The notes: generated by a model from the sequence alone, not told the origin. DNA of 64,000 bases from Microstegium vimineum (GCA_022036555.1 CM039130.1:11333285-11397284); one strand, 5' to 3'. Positions 42,716 to 54,590 are shown, numbered from the stretch's first letter. Made by a program: numbers and translations.

Positions 42716-43387
42716 ATGTGATGCTTTAATTTACTACTATTAGAGCCAAACAGCTCCTAATTCAGGAATACATTACTTCGGCAGTACAGACAAGCCTACA
42801 GCCTCTGCTGGCACTGGCCCCAAAATTTAAGAAGAGCTGAAGCTTATTCCCACATGCATGCATGGCGAAGCTCTGTTTTCTCGCTCCCACAAGGCTATGA
42901 CAACCACTCAAAAAAATTAGGTCATGCCCATGGCGGGACACAACGTGACAAGGGCCACCGTGCTCCCGCTTCACGGATGGGTTAAGGCCACACAGTGGCC
43001 TTCCTTTGTTTACGGCTGGGATCTTGGAATGCGACGGATGGCATGCGAAGGCAAAACTAGAGAAACCACAATTGTGGCAAACATCACCACCTAACGGTCA
43101 GCTCCGTGGGGGCGGCACAGTGTGTCAAAAGTAGTTGGGACTTTGTTAGCATCCGTTGCAAGATGAAGATGGCTCCCGACACCACTAGAAACCAAAGGAG
43201 AAGGACTCAAAACCATAGGAACCCCCAAAGAAAACCATGTAACATGTACTCCCATTGCCCTCGAAGTATATAAGGTTGGGCATATGCCGACCTACAGAAG
43301 GGATAGATCGAATCATAGACCGACTGATCGAGTGACCAAACCTGAGATTAGACATCAAGCCCTAGATAGTAGGATAGCTCTTCCCTA

Positions 43388-43441
<54 letters not shown>

Positions 43442-44127
43442 TCTTCATTGTATAAACTTGATTAGATATTCCTAACATGAAGAACACTAATGTTGGACGT
43501 AGGAATTGGAAGTTAGAACCAAGATGATATTGTGTTTTGAGTGCTTACTTCACCTAAATTGGGCTACCATCGCGGAATTGAACACATGACATGCATTTGT
43601 AGACTAATGCATTTCTAAATGTGGCTTTGTTGAAATTAAACTAATCTTGGTATAATAGGATCCTATATTAGCCTTTACATGACTAACAACACAACTTGGT
43701 GCAGAAAATAGATCTTATATATATACTGTCCAGAGCCTATATAGATGCCATTTACGTGCCTCTGTCGATGCAATAGAATTAGGGTAGACGTTGATGATAT
43801 AGTAGATCTCAGCCTTGACCAGTTTTGGGGCTTGTTGATCCTTATATTGATGAAGAACTTGATTGTAGGTCTGCAATAACAATAGCTAGCCGTGGGTACG
43901 TAAACATCTTTCTCAACTGTTCAGTGTGCTACCTATGTGTACGTTTTGATGGTAGACAATGACATGATGAATAGCTAAAGTCGTCAACCTATTTTTATAT
44001 TCATTGCACGAACCCTAATAGGTTTCAGGGTTGGCTCCAATCACGCAAAAGAGTTACAAACACTATTTTGTCACGTAATAATTATATATACTGCCACACT
44101 ACAGCACATGCATGTTGGAATGTGCAG
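42716..44127. other. Intergenic DNA upstream of the oxidase-like pseudogene
   Basis: No exon recognised. It includes a (CT)n tract at 43389-43438. The missing 5' exons of the L-gulonolactone-oxidase-like gene (FAD-binding domain) are not found here. Confidence 0.5.
43389..43438. repeat. (CT)n microsatellite
   Basis: About 50 bp of CT dinucleotides. Confidence 0.95.
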
Positions 44128-45326
44128 GTCACCTTTGCGTTACAGCCGCTGTTCAAGCGGTCGGTGCGTTCACGATGCGCGATGACTATGACATGGCAGA
44201 GAAGGTGTCTATTTGGGGCCGCCTCCACGAGTTTGGTGAGATGGCATGGCTTCCCTACCAACGCAAGGTCTTATACCGCCAGGATGACCGCGTCGACGTT
44301 GCCACTCCGGGAGATGGTGTCAATGACTTCCATTCTTTCCGCTCCCGCACCAAGCTTGGCCTCGTCGCCGCCAGCATCGTAGGTAAGTACTAACATTCAT
44401 GTGACAAAATAAGTACCATTAGAAATTTTATGTTCGTTTGAGATTCATCAGAAGAATGGCTGGAAGAGAAGGATGCTGAAAATGCGCGGTGCCTAATAGC
44501 ACGACTGCCAATGTGGAAAACACAGCGGGAGGCTTACGGCTTCACCAACGACGGCGCCTCGTGGTGGGGTTCCAGCACCGCATCCAGGCTTCCGGCTCGT
44601 GCCTGGACACCGCCTCGGAGGACGCCGGTGGCCTGCTGCAGCCCACATGCACATGGGACCCTCGCATCCGGGGCGGGCTGTTCTACAGCTCCGGATTCAG
44701 CGTGGCGCTCTCCATGGTGCCGACGTTCGTCGCCGACGTGAAGAGGCTCCGCGACCTAGCTTAACCCTCACGCGTTTTGTGGTCTCGAGATGAAGCTGGG
44801 CGTGATGATGCGGTACGTGAAGGCCTCCTCCGTCCGCGTTCCTGGGCAAGGCCGAGGACTTGCCGGACCTCGACGTCGTCTACTACCGAAGCTACGACAC
44901 GGACGCCGGCGGCGGCGCGCCACGCAGGCACGCCGACGTGGTCAACGAGTTGGAGCAGATGGCTCTGCGCAAGTACGGTGCCGTCCCGCACTGGGGCAAC
45001 AACAGGAACTTCGCCTTCGATGGCGGCGTCGCCAGGTACCCGAGCGCTGGGGAGTTCGTGAGGGTGAAGGACAGGTACGACCCGGACGGGATCTTCTCCA
45101 GCGAGTGGAGTGATCGACCAGGTGCTTGGCATCAGGGGCAGCCCCAGCATCGTCAGAGAGGGATGCGCCATGGAAAGGTCTATGCGTTTGCTCCCACCAC
45201 TCGCACTGCGCGCCGGATAAGGGCTACTTCTACGGGCCTGGGAAGGTTTACAAGGACGCCTGGGTCTGCGTGTTCGACGCGGACGCGCTCAGGCGCAGGC
45301 ACAGTGGCGTGGTTGATGAACTCTGA
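44128..45326 (+). pseudogene. L-gulonolactone oxidase-like (ALO domain), 5'-truncated and frameshifted
   Basis: The C-terminal half of a plant L-gulono-1,4-lactone oxidase-like protein is readable. These are FAD-linked enzymes of the aldonolactone oxidase family linked to ascorbate metabolism. Exon 44128-44382 begins VTFALQPLFKRSV and continues, after a one-base frameshift near 44162, as MAEKVSIWGRLHEFGEMAWL. An intron follows (GTAAGT at 44383), then an exon from 44452 (EEWLEEKDAENARC, REAYGFTNDG). Further frameshifts lie near 44570, 44760, 44840 and 45115, with family motifs recovered in another frame each time (IRGGLFYSSGFSVALS, LRKYGAVPHWGNNRNFAFDG, YDPDGIFSSEWSD, LCVCSHHSHCAPDKGYF). The FAD-binding N-terminal domain is absent. 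GC content is higher than in the flanks. It is the only clear host-metabolism gene in the window, and dead. Confidence 0.88.
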
Positions 45327-45329
45327 ACC

Positions 45330-46150
45330 AACCAATACAATCGAATCATAACAGATTAGGTTATTTGGTTTCAAATTTGACATTTCACAACATTAACTTT
45401 CTTCCTTGTAGAACTACCTCAAATTCATACATACAGTGTGGGAGATAGAATTTAATTCTATAATCACCATGTTTCTCCTTTGGAATTATAATCTTGTCTT
45501 TTGTATGGCCTTAATGATTTCGTCAAATGAAGCCAAAGTACATAAATAAATATCGGTAGTAAGATCACACTACCGCGCGCTGATGCAAAATTTGTAGCTC
45601 ATATAAAAAAATTTGTGGCGATGGATGGCAATATAATAAAACCCCTTTACTCTAATTAGTAGCTCATATAGATTATATTACTCTGTTTCTCCATCCGTCA
45701 CAAATCACCAGCTGTCCATATATGTCCCCCATTCTGCTCTCTGGCATGTTTGAACATTGTGCGCATGACATGCTATGTCCCTCAAGCAGAGGCCTGTCAT
45801 CTCAGCAGGAGAAGATCGTCATGGCTGAACATGAGGTCGGTGAGCAGCTTTCAGTTCCCAGCGTTTGCAATTTTACTTAAACATGTGCTGATCTCCTGAC
45901 GCCTCCCAAGCCTGTGTACTACAGCATGTCTGCCTTCCAAGCATCAACTTATAGGGCGTTTGAATCGGCGGTTACTACTTACTACTATATGATCGGACAG
46001 TTTCATTGCCAACAGCTACTATCTGGCAGGTGGTTTTATTTATATATAGGCAAGAAGATCACGGAAATTTGGCCAAACTTTCTCTACTACAGCACCTGTG
46101 TGTTTCTCCTACCATAGCGTCACCTCCCCTAGTACTTGAATATATATATA

Positions 46151-46185
<35 letters not shown>

Positions 46186-46565
46186 AGTAAATACAGGGAG
46201 TCAGATTGTACCTTCAAACGTGAATTGTTGCGGTTTCCCTAATGTAGTACCTGTGTATAAAAATTGCAAGGGAGGCGGCGATGCCAGTTTTGCCAACTGC
46301 AAACCATGGTTGCTCCAGCGACCTTGCTGTTGTACTATGTATATATAGGAGTAGGAAGTATCAGGAGCACCTGCTTTACTCATGAACTTACTGCTCTCCA
46401 CAAGAAGCACATGGCATGTGCATCGACTTTGGAAAATTTTGGCATGGCTACAGCTCTTCAGTTATCTGTGCGCGGTCAAGAAACCGTTGTGCAACCTCCA
46501 ACTGTGTGTCCTGCAAATGCCCCCATGAAACTGCAATGGAGCAGGGGATGCGAAACAATGACAGA
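45330..46565. other. Intergenic DNA up to the second gap
   Basis: No exon recognised. It holds a (TA)n microsatellite at 46138-46185 and otherwise AT-rich sequence. Confidence 0.5.
46138..46185. repeat. (TA)n microsatellite
   Basis: About 48 bp of TA dinucleotides with one interruption. Confidence 0.95.
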
Positions 46566-46665
46566 NNNNNNNNNNNNNNNNNNNNNNNNNNNNNNNNNNN
46601 NNNNNNNNNNNNNNNNNNNNNNNNNNNNNNNNNNNNNNNNNNNNNNNNNNNNNNNNNNNNNNNNN
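46566..46665. other. Assembly gap, 100 N
   Basis: Exactly 100 N, a placeholder for unknown length. The 3' end of the minus-strand En/Spm-type gene at 46763-48595 may be lost in it. Confidence 1.
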
Positions 46666-46762
46666 CAAGAGAATTAACATGTCAGATGAGATTATAGGTT
46701 CAAAATGAAGAGATCTTTGGAAACTGATTGTGAAACAAGCATATATGGCAAGATACCCATAC

Positions 46763-48595
46763 CATGTTCTTTGGATCAGACCACTTTGCAGTTAGTGCCC
46801 TCCACTCTTCATCAGTCATATAAGGAACAGGAGAAGTTGTCCTAATCTCATTTGCAGGTACACCATTGAAGTATTTCTTCTTCAGCCAAGTGTCCCTAGG
46901 TAAATGACAATTCCATAGTTAGTTAATTTATTCAGGTTAAGCATGTATACAAGTTAAGCATAAAAACAATAATTCACTTACATTTAGCTGCGTTACAAAA
47001 GTCTTATAGTATTTGTCGTCTTTTTTGTAATCTTTCCAATGAGGTAGGATATGCATGTTTTCCCAAACAATGATGCCAGCCTCTGATGCAAACTTGGCAG
47101 CTTGAATAGGATCATGAGGCCTTTTATTGCCTTCAGCAACAGCTATGGGCAATCTCCTTCTCATAGCTTTAGTCATCTTGTCCAGCTGTTTTCCCTTAGT
47201 TGCTTCCCTAGGTCTCCTTGGAGCTCGCTCTTCAGTAGCTACAAAATAGAAGCCGCATTTGATGAAATGTTTCAGTTTCATGTAAATGAGCAAAAGAGAT
47301 GTCATAGTTCACTGAAAAAAACTATAATATGCCTTCAGCTCCTTCACCTCCATCTACATTGCCTTCATCACCACATGTACTGTCAAGACCAGCAGCTCCA
47401 CTGTCTTCCTCTGCAGGTTGTCTCTCATGATCAGTAACTCCAGGTGTAGTACAGCTGTCTGGTATGCCATCACCAGCATCTGTAGGAGCCTCTGCACTGT
47501 CCCCATTTGTAGGTTCACTATATAGCCTTTTTGATGATCTTCTTTTGACTCCAGAATGCTGCACCTGTGATTCTGCAGATGCCCTCACCCTCTTGTTCCT
47601 ACTTCCTGGAGGCATGTTAGGATTTCTCTTCTTTGAAGCGAGGGTTTTCCTTGTACCCCTAGTAGGATACTATGCAAAAAAAAGTCAGCCATGTGCAATA
47701 TTAAGCAAGACCATATATTAATTACAGGTATGAAATAAACAAGATGAATCTGAAAGCAAGATCATATATTAAAGATCAGATTGAAAACATTCAAATGCAA
47801 TTCAAATATTCCCCATTCACTACTTGGAAGGTTAAAGAAGCACCTTAATTGCCGGGGGTTGTGGCTGCTCATCAGATTCAGTGTCATCATCATCATCATC
47901 ATCACTATCTCCTTGATCATCATCGCTAAGGAGATATTCTGATGACTCCGAATCTGAATTGTTGGTTTTCTTGTTTGCTGATTTTTCCCCTTGGTTGATG
48001 AAGGTTGTGGTACAAAATTATTAACATCAGCAGCTAGATGGTGCAGTCCCATTTCTTGCATTTTCTTTAAATTCTCCGCCACACATCTACCCCGCATCCT
48101 CTCATAATCGGTTATTGGAGGTGGTATTACTTGCAAGATAGCACAATGTGTCTATTAATTCATAAAAAGGAGTTTACTAAGAACTAGGAGGTCATACTAA
48201 TTCAAAGATAGCTAAGAGGGAAGGGTAAGTAATGCCTCCTGTAGACCAAAAAGAAAGAGAGGTGATAGGTGTTTTTTTTGAAAAGGGACTATATTAATAT
48301 CCCAGCTTCTTCATCGACTAATGCATATGGTTGTTCATTATTACAAGCAAATTAGAGCGAAGAAAGACTACAGGTGATATGTGAAGTATCAGTACTTCAT
48401 GAATTACTACTTTGAAGTGAGATTGGGGGCATAGATATTCCAAATCTATATATAAATTATTAATTTGCACGGCCTATGCAAAGCTAAAGGGGAGTAGGAA
48501 CTGTAAGAATGAGATAAAACTGAATTTGTGAACAGTGGAGGTGTATTACCTTCTTGTGCTGGTTGCTTTTTGCGTTGCCCCCTAGTGGCCACCAT
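46763..48595 (-). pseudogene. En/Spm-type plant transposase-like gene, 3' end lost at gap
   Basis: Minus-strand exons: 48595-48550 (MVATRGQRKKQPAQE, GTAATA donor), 48127 to about 47845 (VIPPPITDYERMRGRCVAEN, then an Asp-rich acidic run), about 47670-47330 (Lys/Arg-rich, then Glu/Asp-rich, ending GAEGIL), about 47240-46984 (KTKAMRRRLP-like MTKAMRRRLPIAVAEGNKRP, WENMHILPHWKDYKKD) and about 46897-46763 (RDTWLKKKYFNGVPANEIRT, MTDEEWRALTAKWSDPKNM). This arrangement is that of plant En/Spm-family transposase genes, though different from the TNPA-like genes elsewhere in the window. A frameshift near 48000, at an A-run, separates KGKNQQT from the acidic segment KKTNNSDSESSEY. No TIR is visible nearby. 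It could be an immobile or domesticated copy. Confidence 0.6.
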
Positions 48596-49195
48596 CGAGG
48601 TCCTCAAAGGGGAAGCAGAGCTGGTGTGGTGAACCCTTGTCGACGACGAAGCAGATCCAGTGCGAAGTCCTCGGCGATGACCCAAATCCTGCAATGGTTA
48701 GGGTTACGTCGTTGCGAGGGAAATGTGAATGGGGCCAGAATGTTCTTGGGACGAGAAAAAGAGGGATGCGGCGACCGAAGTAGTTGGCGACGACACAACT
48801 CATAGCTGGCTGTGGTCGGCGACGAAGTAGTCTGCCGCTTTGGTGGGGTGGAAAATAGGTGGAAAGGGGGAGGGGAACAACTCGTCGACGGTGGTTGTGT
48901 TCCAGCTGGGCGATGAGGTACCTGGCCATCGTGGTTGAGGAAGCAGCTCGTCGACGGCGGTTGACTCCAGGCGGCGGCGTTGGCGGCGGCTAGGGTCTGA
49001 GAAATGGGGGGAATGACATGAATGAAATGAATTAAGGGGATAAATGGGTGATTAGTGACGGGTTAAATTTTCGAGACGACAAGCTAGGTACTAGTGGTGG
49101 GATAAATTAAGGGGACTAATTTTTTTTGCACACTTTTTTTTGCCACAAGCTCGTGTATGTTGTAATTAACTAAAACCGCATCGAAAGAATACTAA
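48596..49195. other. 5' region of the minus-strand gene
   Basis: GC-richer sequence (48600-48990) probably forms the promoter and leader of the gene starting at 48595. Beyond it the sequence is AT-rich. Several short open frames on both strands have no recognisable family. Confidence 0.4.
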
Positions 49196-49275
49196 AATCA
49201 CTTCGATATCACAATGGTAGGGCATGTTGATTTTGATGCCATGCTCCTGGGTTCAAACCCTTTAGGAGACAACTT
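49196..49275 (+). other. tRNA-like segment with A- and B-box-like motifs
   Basis: ATCACAATGGTAGGGCATG is followed by TGCTCCTGGGTTCAAACCC, which resemble a Pol III A box and B box at roughly tRNA spacing. A homologous segment lies in reverse orientation at about 54350-54430. It is not a functional tRNA: stems are poor and no anticodon loop is clear. It is most likely a tRNA-derived repeat. Confidence 0.5.
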
Positions 49276-49382
49276 TTTGTTCTTCTAATATTTTGTGATC
49301 TTCATTATTTTTGTTTTTCCTATGTCTAATTTTTTGGATCCATGTAGATTTTGGTTTAGCACTGACATGTTATGGTGTATGA

Positions 49383-50640
49383 TCATCCCAAAAAAGTTTC
49401 AAATGATTCGGAGAAAGTGGTACTACACATTCCCACAAGGATGAACTTCTCTCGTTGAGTGACAAGGATATGTGTGAGCGATGGATGACTCTGTGAGGAT
49501 GTACATCACCACTTTCTCAGAATGATTTAAAATTTTTTTACAACATTATACACAACAGTGAAGTGTCTATGCAAGTTTTCATGATTCATTTTTTCCATTT
49601 ATTCTTGAGAAAATCAAAATAAAATCACATTAATAGGTAAACTAGCTAGTTCTAAAAATTGCACAAGTACACACAACATCATGGGACGCCTCCATAATCA
49701 TCCCAAAAAAGTTTCAAATGATTTAAAGAAAGTGGTACTACGCATTCCCCATAAGGATAAACATCTCTTGTTGAGTGACAAGGGTATGTGTGAGCGATGG
49801 ATGACTCTGTGAGGATGTGCATCACCACTTTCTTAGAATGATTTGAATTTTTTTTACAACATTATACACCACAGTGAAGTGTCTATGCAAGTTTTCAGAA
49901 TTTTCTACTTAACTTAGGGATTTTTTCCATTTATTCTTGAGAAAATCAAAATAAAATCACATTAATAGGTAAACTAGTTCTAAAAATTGCACAAAGGCAC
50001 ACAACATCATGAGACGCCTCCATAATCATCCCAAAAAAGTTTCAAATGATTCGGAGAAAGTGGTACTACACATTCCCCACAAGGATGAACATCTCTCGTT
50101 GAGTGACAAGGGTACGTGTGAGCAATGGATGACTCTGTGAGGATGTGCATCACCACTTTATCAGAATGATTTGAATTTTTTTTACAACATTATACTCCAC
50201 AGTGAAGTGTCTATACAAGTTTTCAGAATTTTCTACTTATCTTAGGGATTTTTTCTATTTATTCTTGATAAAATCAAAATAAAATCACATTATTAGGTAA
50301 ACTAGTTCTAAAAATTGCACAAATGCACACAACATCATGGGACGCCTCCATAATCATCCCAAAAAAGTTTCAAATGATTCGGAGAAAGTGGTACTACACA
50401 TTCCCTACAAGGTTGAACATCTCTCGTTGAGTGACAAGGGTACGTATGAGCGATGCATGACTCTGTGAGGATGTGCATCACCACTTTCTTAGAATGATTT
50501 GAATTTTTTTTACAACATTATACACAACAGTGAAGTGTCTATGCCAGTTTTCAGATTTTTCTAGTTACCTTAGGGATTTTTTCCATTTATTCTTTATTAA
50601 ATCAAAATAAAATCACATTAATAGGTAAACCAGCCTGAAT
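49383..50640. repeat. Tandem repeat, about 328-bp unit, four copies
   Basis: The phrase TCATCCCAAAAAAGTTTCAA starts at 49383, 49698, 50026 and 50354, giving periods of 315, 328 and 328 bp. Each unit also has GAGTGACAAGG, GATGACTCTGTGAGGATG, ACAACATTATACNNCA and ATTTATTCTTGA blocks. A fifth, isolated and diverged copy is at about 52620-52930. No coding frame runs through it. Confidence 0.92.
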
Positions 50641-50796
50641 AAATATATGAATAAAATATGACCGATTTGGTTGTGCGTTTTAACTAGGCTGACCCACATC
50701 TTTGCGGTTAACCTTTCCGACTCTTCTCATTCCATGAGGCGAGGGCGGCGAGGCGAGGCGAGGCGAGGCAACTGGCGAGGGCGGTGCGCAGTGCAG

Positions 50797-50959
50797 ATGG
50801 ATCCTCCACGAAGCATCGACAAGAGTGACCTCCGTGGCGGCGTCGGCACCATGGGACCAAAGAAGGCCGCCAGCAAGGAGGAAGAGGACGGCGGCGGCAA
50901 CCTCCTCCTTAGGCACGGAGGACACCCACGACGACCGCGGTGGCAAGCGAACCAAGGTA
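50797..50959 (+). CDS. Possible first exon of a small unrecognised gene
   Basis: After the tandem repeat the sequence turns GC-rich. A frame with ATG codons at 50797 (MDPPRSIDKSDLRGG) and 50851 (MGPKKAASKEEEDGG) runs to AACCAAG followed by GTATATATG, a plausible donor at about 50959. The N-terminus is charged. A possible last block at 51952-52138 (IKKEKRDES, then in another frame EEEIEEIFDKMKGKAKK to TGA) could belong to the same gene, but a single frame does not join them. I do not recognise it. Confidence 0.3.
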
Positions 50960-50999
50960 TATATGCTGCACCCGATCGCGTTTATTTTGAGATGCTAAT

Positions 51000-51950
51000 T
51001 AGTGATGCCTAGATTTGGGTTTAATTTCAGATTTGGTACATTAGTAGAATGTTGATGTAGTTAGTGTTGTGAATTAGTGCTCTTAAGTAGGGTTTGTTAG
51101 GGTTCGAATTGAAATTGTGGTTTCTAATAGGTTTAGGTTTACAGATGTGTACATTTGTAGAATGTTGATGTAGTTAGTGTTGTGAATTAGTGCTGTTAAG
51201 TAGGGTTTGTTAGGGTTCGAATTGAAATTGTGGTTTCAATAGGTTTGGATTTAATTTGAGATTCTGTACATTATTAGTAGAATGCTGATGTAGTTAGTGT
51301 TGTTAATTAGGGTTTGTTAGGATTCAAATAGAAATTGTGGTTTCTAATAGGACGATTGTGTTTAATTTGAAATTCGGTACATTAGTACATTAATTCTTGA
51401 TGTAGTTAGTGTTGTTATTCTGTTCATTAGTAGTATGTAGTGCTTATTATTCCAGTGAGTTTATTTATTTTGGTTAGTGTTCCGATGTTTAATTTTTTGC
51501 TTGATATCATTGATGCTTTATTGGATTAGTTTACGGTGCTCTGATGCTTTATATAATTGCCCTCTTCATCATTAGTAGTATATAATTTCCCTCTGATCAT
51601 TAGTACTATATAATTTTCATGATTCTTTGGGAAAATGATCTGGGATATAGTGTTGTTCATATGAACACCCTGCTGTTGTTGTTGTTGTTGTTGTTATTGT
51701 GAGATATAATATTGTCTATCTTTATATAGTCTTGAATTATTAATGGAAATAAATTAAGTGAGTTTAGTTTATTGCTCCATTAATGAAATGTTATTAATGG
51801 AAATAATATGTGAGTTCGGTTAACTAGTCAAATACAATGTTATAAATTTAATTATATGTTAAATGCATGTCAGTTTTGTATGTTTGTAGAATGTAGTAGT
51901 ATAAACAGTATCATTTTATGTTGATAGTAGTACTCTTATTGTACAGATAA
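51000..51950. repeat. Intron-like AT-rich DNA with three to four tandem diverged repeats
   Basis: From 51030 to 51400 an about 105-bp unit recurs (GTACATTAGTAGAATGTTGATGTAG-type, TTAGTGTTGTGAATTAG, GGGTTTGTTAGGGTTCGAAT). A (TTG)n tract is at 51673-51694. No coding evidence. Confidence 0.6.
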
Positions 51951-52006
51951 AGAAAGAAAAACGTGATGAATCTATGTGCTATTGGGTTAACACTACAAAG
52001 AGCATA

Positions 52007-52138
52007 TGGAAGAAGAGATTGAGGAGATATTTGACAAGATGAAAGGGAAGGCCAAGAAGAAACTCTCAAAGATAATGGAGGACTTTTACTTCAAGCTGAC
52101 CTGGGACTTTCATATGTTCCAAGATAATGATGATGAAT
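52007..52138 (+). CDS. Small acidic/lysine-rich open frame, possible terminal exon
   Basis: Reads MEEEIEEIFDKMKGKAKKKL, then SKIMEDFYFKLTWDFHMFQD and NDDE before TGA at 52136-52138. The composition (helical, charged) looks protein-like, but it is 43 codons and has no recognised family. It may be the last exon of the gene beginning near 50797, or chance. Confidence 0.3.
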
Positions 52139-53215
52139 GATGTACCTATTTAAGAACTGGTAGATGGTAGTAGTGCTGGTAGTAAGCTTAGTCTTGGAAG
52201 GTATTTTGTGACTTATCTATCAAGATTATATACATATTTAAGTGCTGGTGGTAAGCGTAGTAGTACACTTTATATTGTATGCATGGGATTGTTCCCAGGA
52301 CCAAATTTGCCTACCTATAGGCCTTTACATTGCCTATGATGTGGGTTTGGTTAACTATCCTGTGAGAAGTTGCTTTACCCTGCTGTGATTTTTTTGGTTA
52401 ACTTTACCTAGACTAAAAGTTTTGATTGGTTGATTCAGTGAAAGTAAAAAAATATATGCTGCTCGCATGTCTCCCTTTATTTATTTTGTATTTTTTTTCT
52501 TATTTACCTGACCACATGGCCTTCTTATCTTTGGTGATTAGCTACTTGATGTATGAAAGATTCAGAGAAAGAATAGTGAAAATTTAATTGTTTCCTTGCA
52601 AAATACCGATTCAGAGAAAGTTTGCAAGGATCCCAAAAATGTTTGAAATGATTTGAAATTTTTTTAATAGCATTATACACCAAAATGAAGAGTCCATGCA
52701 AGTTTTCAGTTTTTTTCTACTTACCTTAGTGATTTTTTTCCATTTATTCTTGAGTAAATCAAAACATAATTAAATTGATAGGTAAACTAGTTCTAAAAAT
52801 TGCACAAATGCATACAACATCATGGGACGCCTCAATAATCATCCAAAAAAAGTTTCAAAATGATTTGGAGAAAGTGGTACTACATCTCTCACTTAGTGAC
52901 AAGGGTATGTGTGAGCGATGGATGATCAACTCTGCATGCAGTTTGCCCCCTGTTCTTGTCGGTAGCATGACATACCCGATTGGCTCTGTGAAGCCTCAAT
53001 GATGCGTGGGTCCAATGATTCTAGGGCCCACGATTCAGTGAAAGATCATTAAATGTGTCTCCCTTTACATGCATCAGTCAAGCAGCGGTGGCGGCTTCCA
53101 CCAATTCAACTCCCAATCTGTCCCATGATCAACTCCCGCTCTCTGCCTCGTTCTCGTTGCATCGTCTTCCTCCATTGCTGCCTCCCTCTCTAGCACCGTC
53201 TTCCTCCATCGGACC
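52139..53215. other. Intergenic DNA with an isolated copy of the 328-bp repeat
   Basis: 52620-52930 matches the tandem-repeat unit at 49383-50640 (AAATGATTTGGAGAAAGTGG, GAGTGACAAGG-like CTTAGTGACAAGGGTATGTG). No exon recognised. Confidence 0.5.
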
Positions 53216-54033
53216 ATGATTAGGGCAACCCGCCCCCGCATCTTCGAATATGATTCCCCAGCCTCCCCTCCTGCTGCCGCCACCGCCATTGATGCGCCTC
53301 CAGTGGAGCACGAATCTGCTAAGCAGAAACGCGACGAGTCCGGGAGGTTCGTCGCTGGCGCCGCTGGTACCACGAATGCGCGTCCGAGGAGGAGGACGAC
53401 GATGGCCACACGCATTCAGGCGGATGGGCATCTCGATGTGGTTCCCGAGGTGCTTCCCCAGGAAGAGGTTAGGGTTCGAATCTTTGGGTTTTCTTGTTTG
53501 ATGCCATACCACTACCTCCCCCCTGTGTGCTACTTGGGGTTTTCCCCTGACCCTGCTTAGGTTTGGGAGATGCTGTACTAGATTGTATGATATTTGGGGT
53601 TTTCTGTGTGCTAGTTGGGGTTTTCTGTGTGCTTGGAATTGAGATTTCCCCTGCACTTTGCACCGTGCATTGTATAAATTAGTTCAATACTATGTTCAAT
53701 ACATGTTCATTGGGTTTGTGATGTATGTTTCGTTATTACATACTATGATTTTGTTCATGAAGGATACTGAGCATAACCATGTGGTCGTAATCAGTAAGAA
53801 GATTATGATTCATTGCTCATTTAATCATGACAGCGATAAGGAGACAAAAGACTGGTCATTGGCGATCAACAGAGAGGTAATATATGGCTCCCCCAACATA
53901 ACTTTTGTAAATTTCAATTATATAGATGCTAACTTGCCCATTTGTGCATTGACAGATCAGAAAGAAGGCCGAGAATGTTCGTGTCCTCCTCAAGCGCAAG
54001 TATTTTCATAGGTACGATAGATTGGACAAATAA
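53216..54033 (+). CDS. Possible three-exon small gene, function not recognised
   Basis: Exon 1 from ATG at 53216 (MIRATRPRIFEYDSPASPPA, later SAKQKRDESGRFVAG and RIQADGHLDVVPEVLPQEE) to about 53468. Exon 2 about 53764-53876 (DTEHNHVVVISKKIMIHCSF, ending AINRE before GTAATA). Exon 3 from 53957 (IRKKAENVRVLLKRKYFHRY, then DRLDK) to TAA at 54031-54033. The frames join in phase at these sites, giving about 150 residues. The motif AKQKRDESGRFVAG resembles HAKSQQQDAKGRFSG at 54591, so the two first exons are probably related. I do not recognise the family. The first donor (GTTAGG) is weak. Confidence 0.4.
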
Positions 54034-54590
54034 TCCTGATTAGGAAGAAGGCCAAAGAAGTATTTTGATGGCTAATCCTAGAAATTAGTATGTAATTGAA
54101 GTACTTATGTTCTGAAATTGTATTGGCACTATGTTCTAAACTTATGTAATTGGCAAACTTAAGTCGTACATTAATTATGCAATATATATATCTTTTATAT
54201 ATTTATATGTTGTCCAAATAATGTGAATCCTTTTCATAGGATCAGAGACGTATCTAGGAATTTAACTTTATGAAAATTAGTAATAATCATTGTGCTATAC
54301 AAAAGTTTGCCACCTAGAAAATTAAAAAAAAGTCATAAAGGAAAATATACAAAAAAATTGGTTCCTTTAAGCTTTGAACTCAGGAGCTGGGGATGAAACT
54401 ATGTTACCCAAACCATTGCGCCATTGAAGTGTTGTCATAATGACTCGGGCATGACTTTATTTAACCAAAACCCATGGTGCTAGTTACATAAACAGAACCT
54501 GCATCCGTTACCCTCCCTCTCCCTCCACATGCGCCACTGCAAGCTCCGCCTGGGGTTTTCCACAACCGTCGCTGCCGCCGCTGAGGGAGA
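54034..54590. other. Spacer with tRNA-like segment (reverse orientation)
   Basis: About 54350-54430 in reverse complement reads CACTTCAATGGCGCAATGG and later CTCCTGAGTTCAAAGC, homologous to the tRNA-like segment at 49196-49275. The remainder is AT-rich with a GC-rich leader-like stretch just before 54591. Confidence 0.45.

Noticed and set aside
49196..49275. A functional tRNA gene
   Set aside because: A- and B-box-like words are present, but stems and anticodon loop cannot be formed convincingly. A related copy elsewhere suggests a tRNA-derived repeat.
52775..53002. 75-codon open frame
   Set aside because: It lies in the isolated copy of the 328-bp repeat, and the tandem copies do not keep the frame open.
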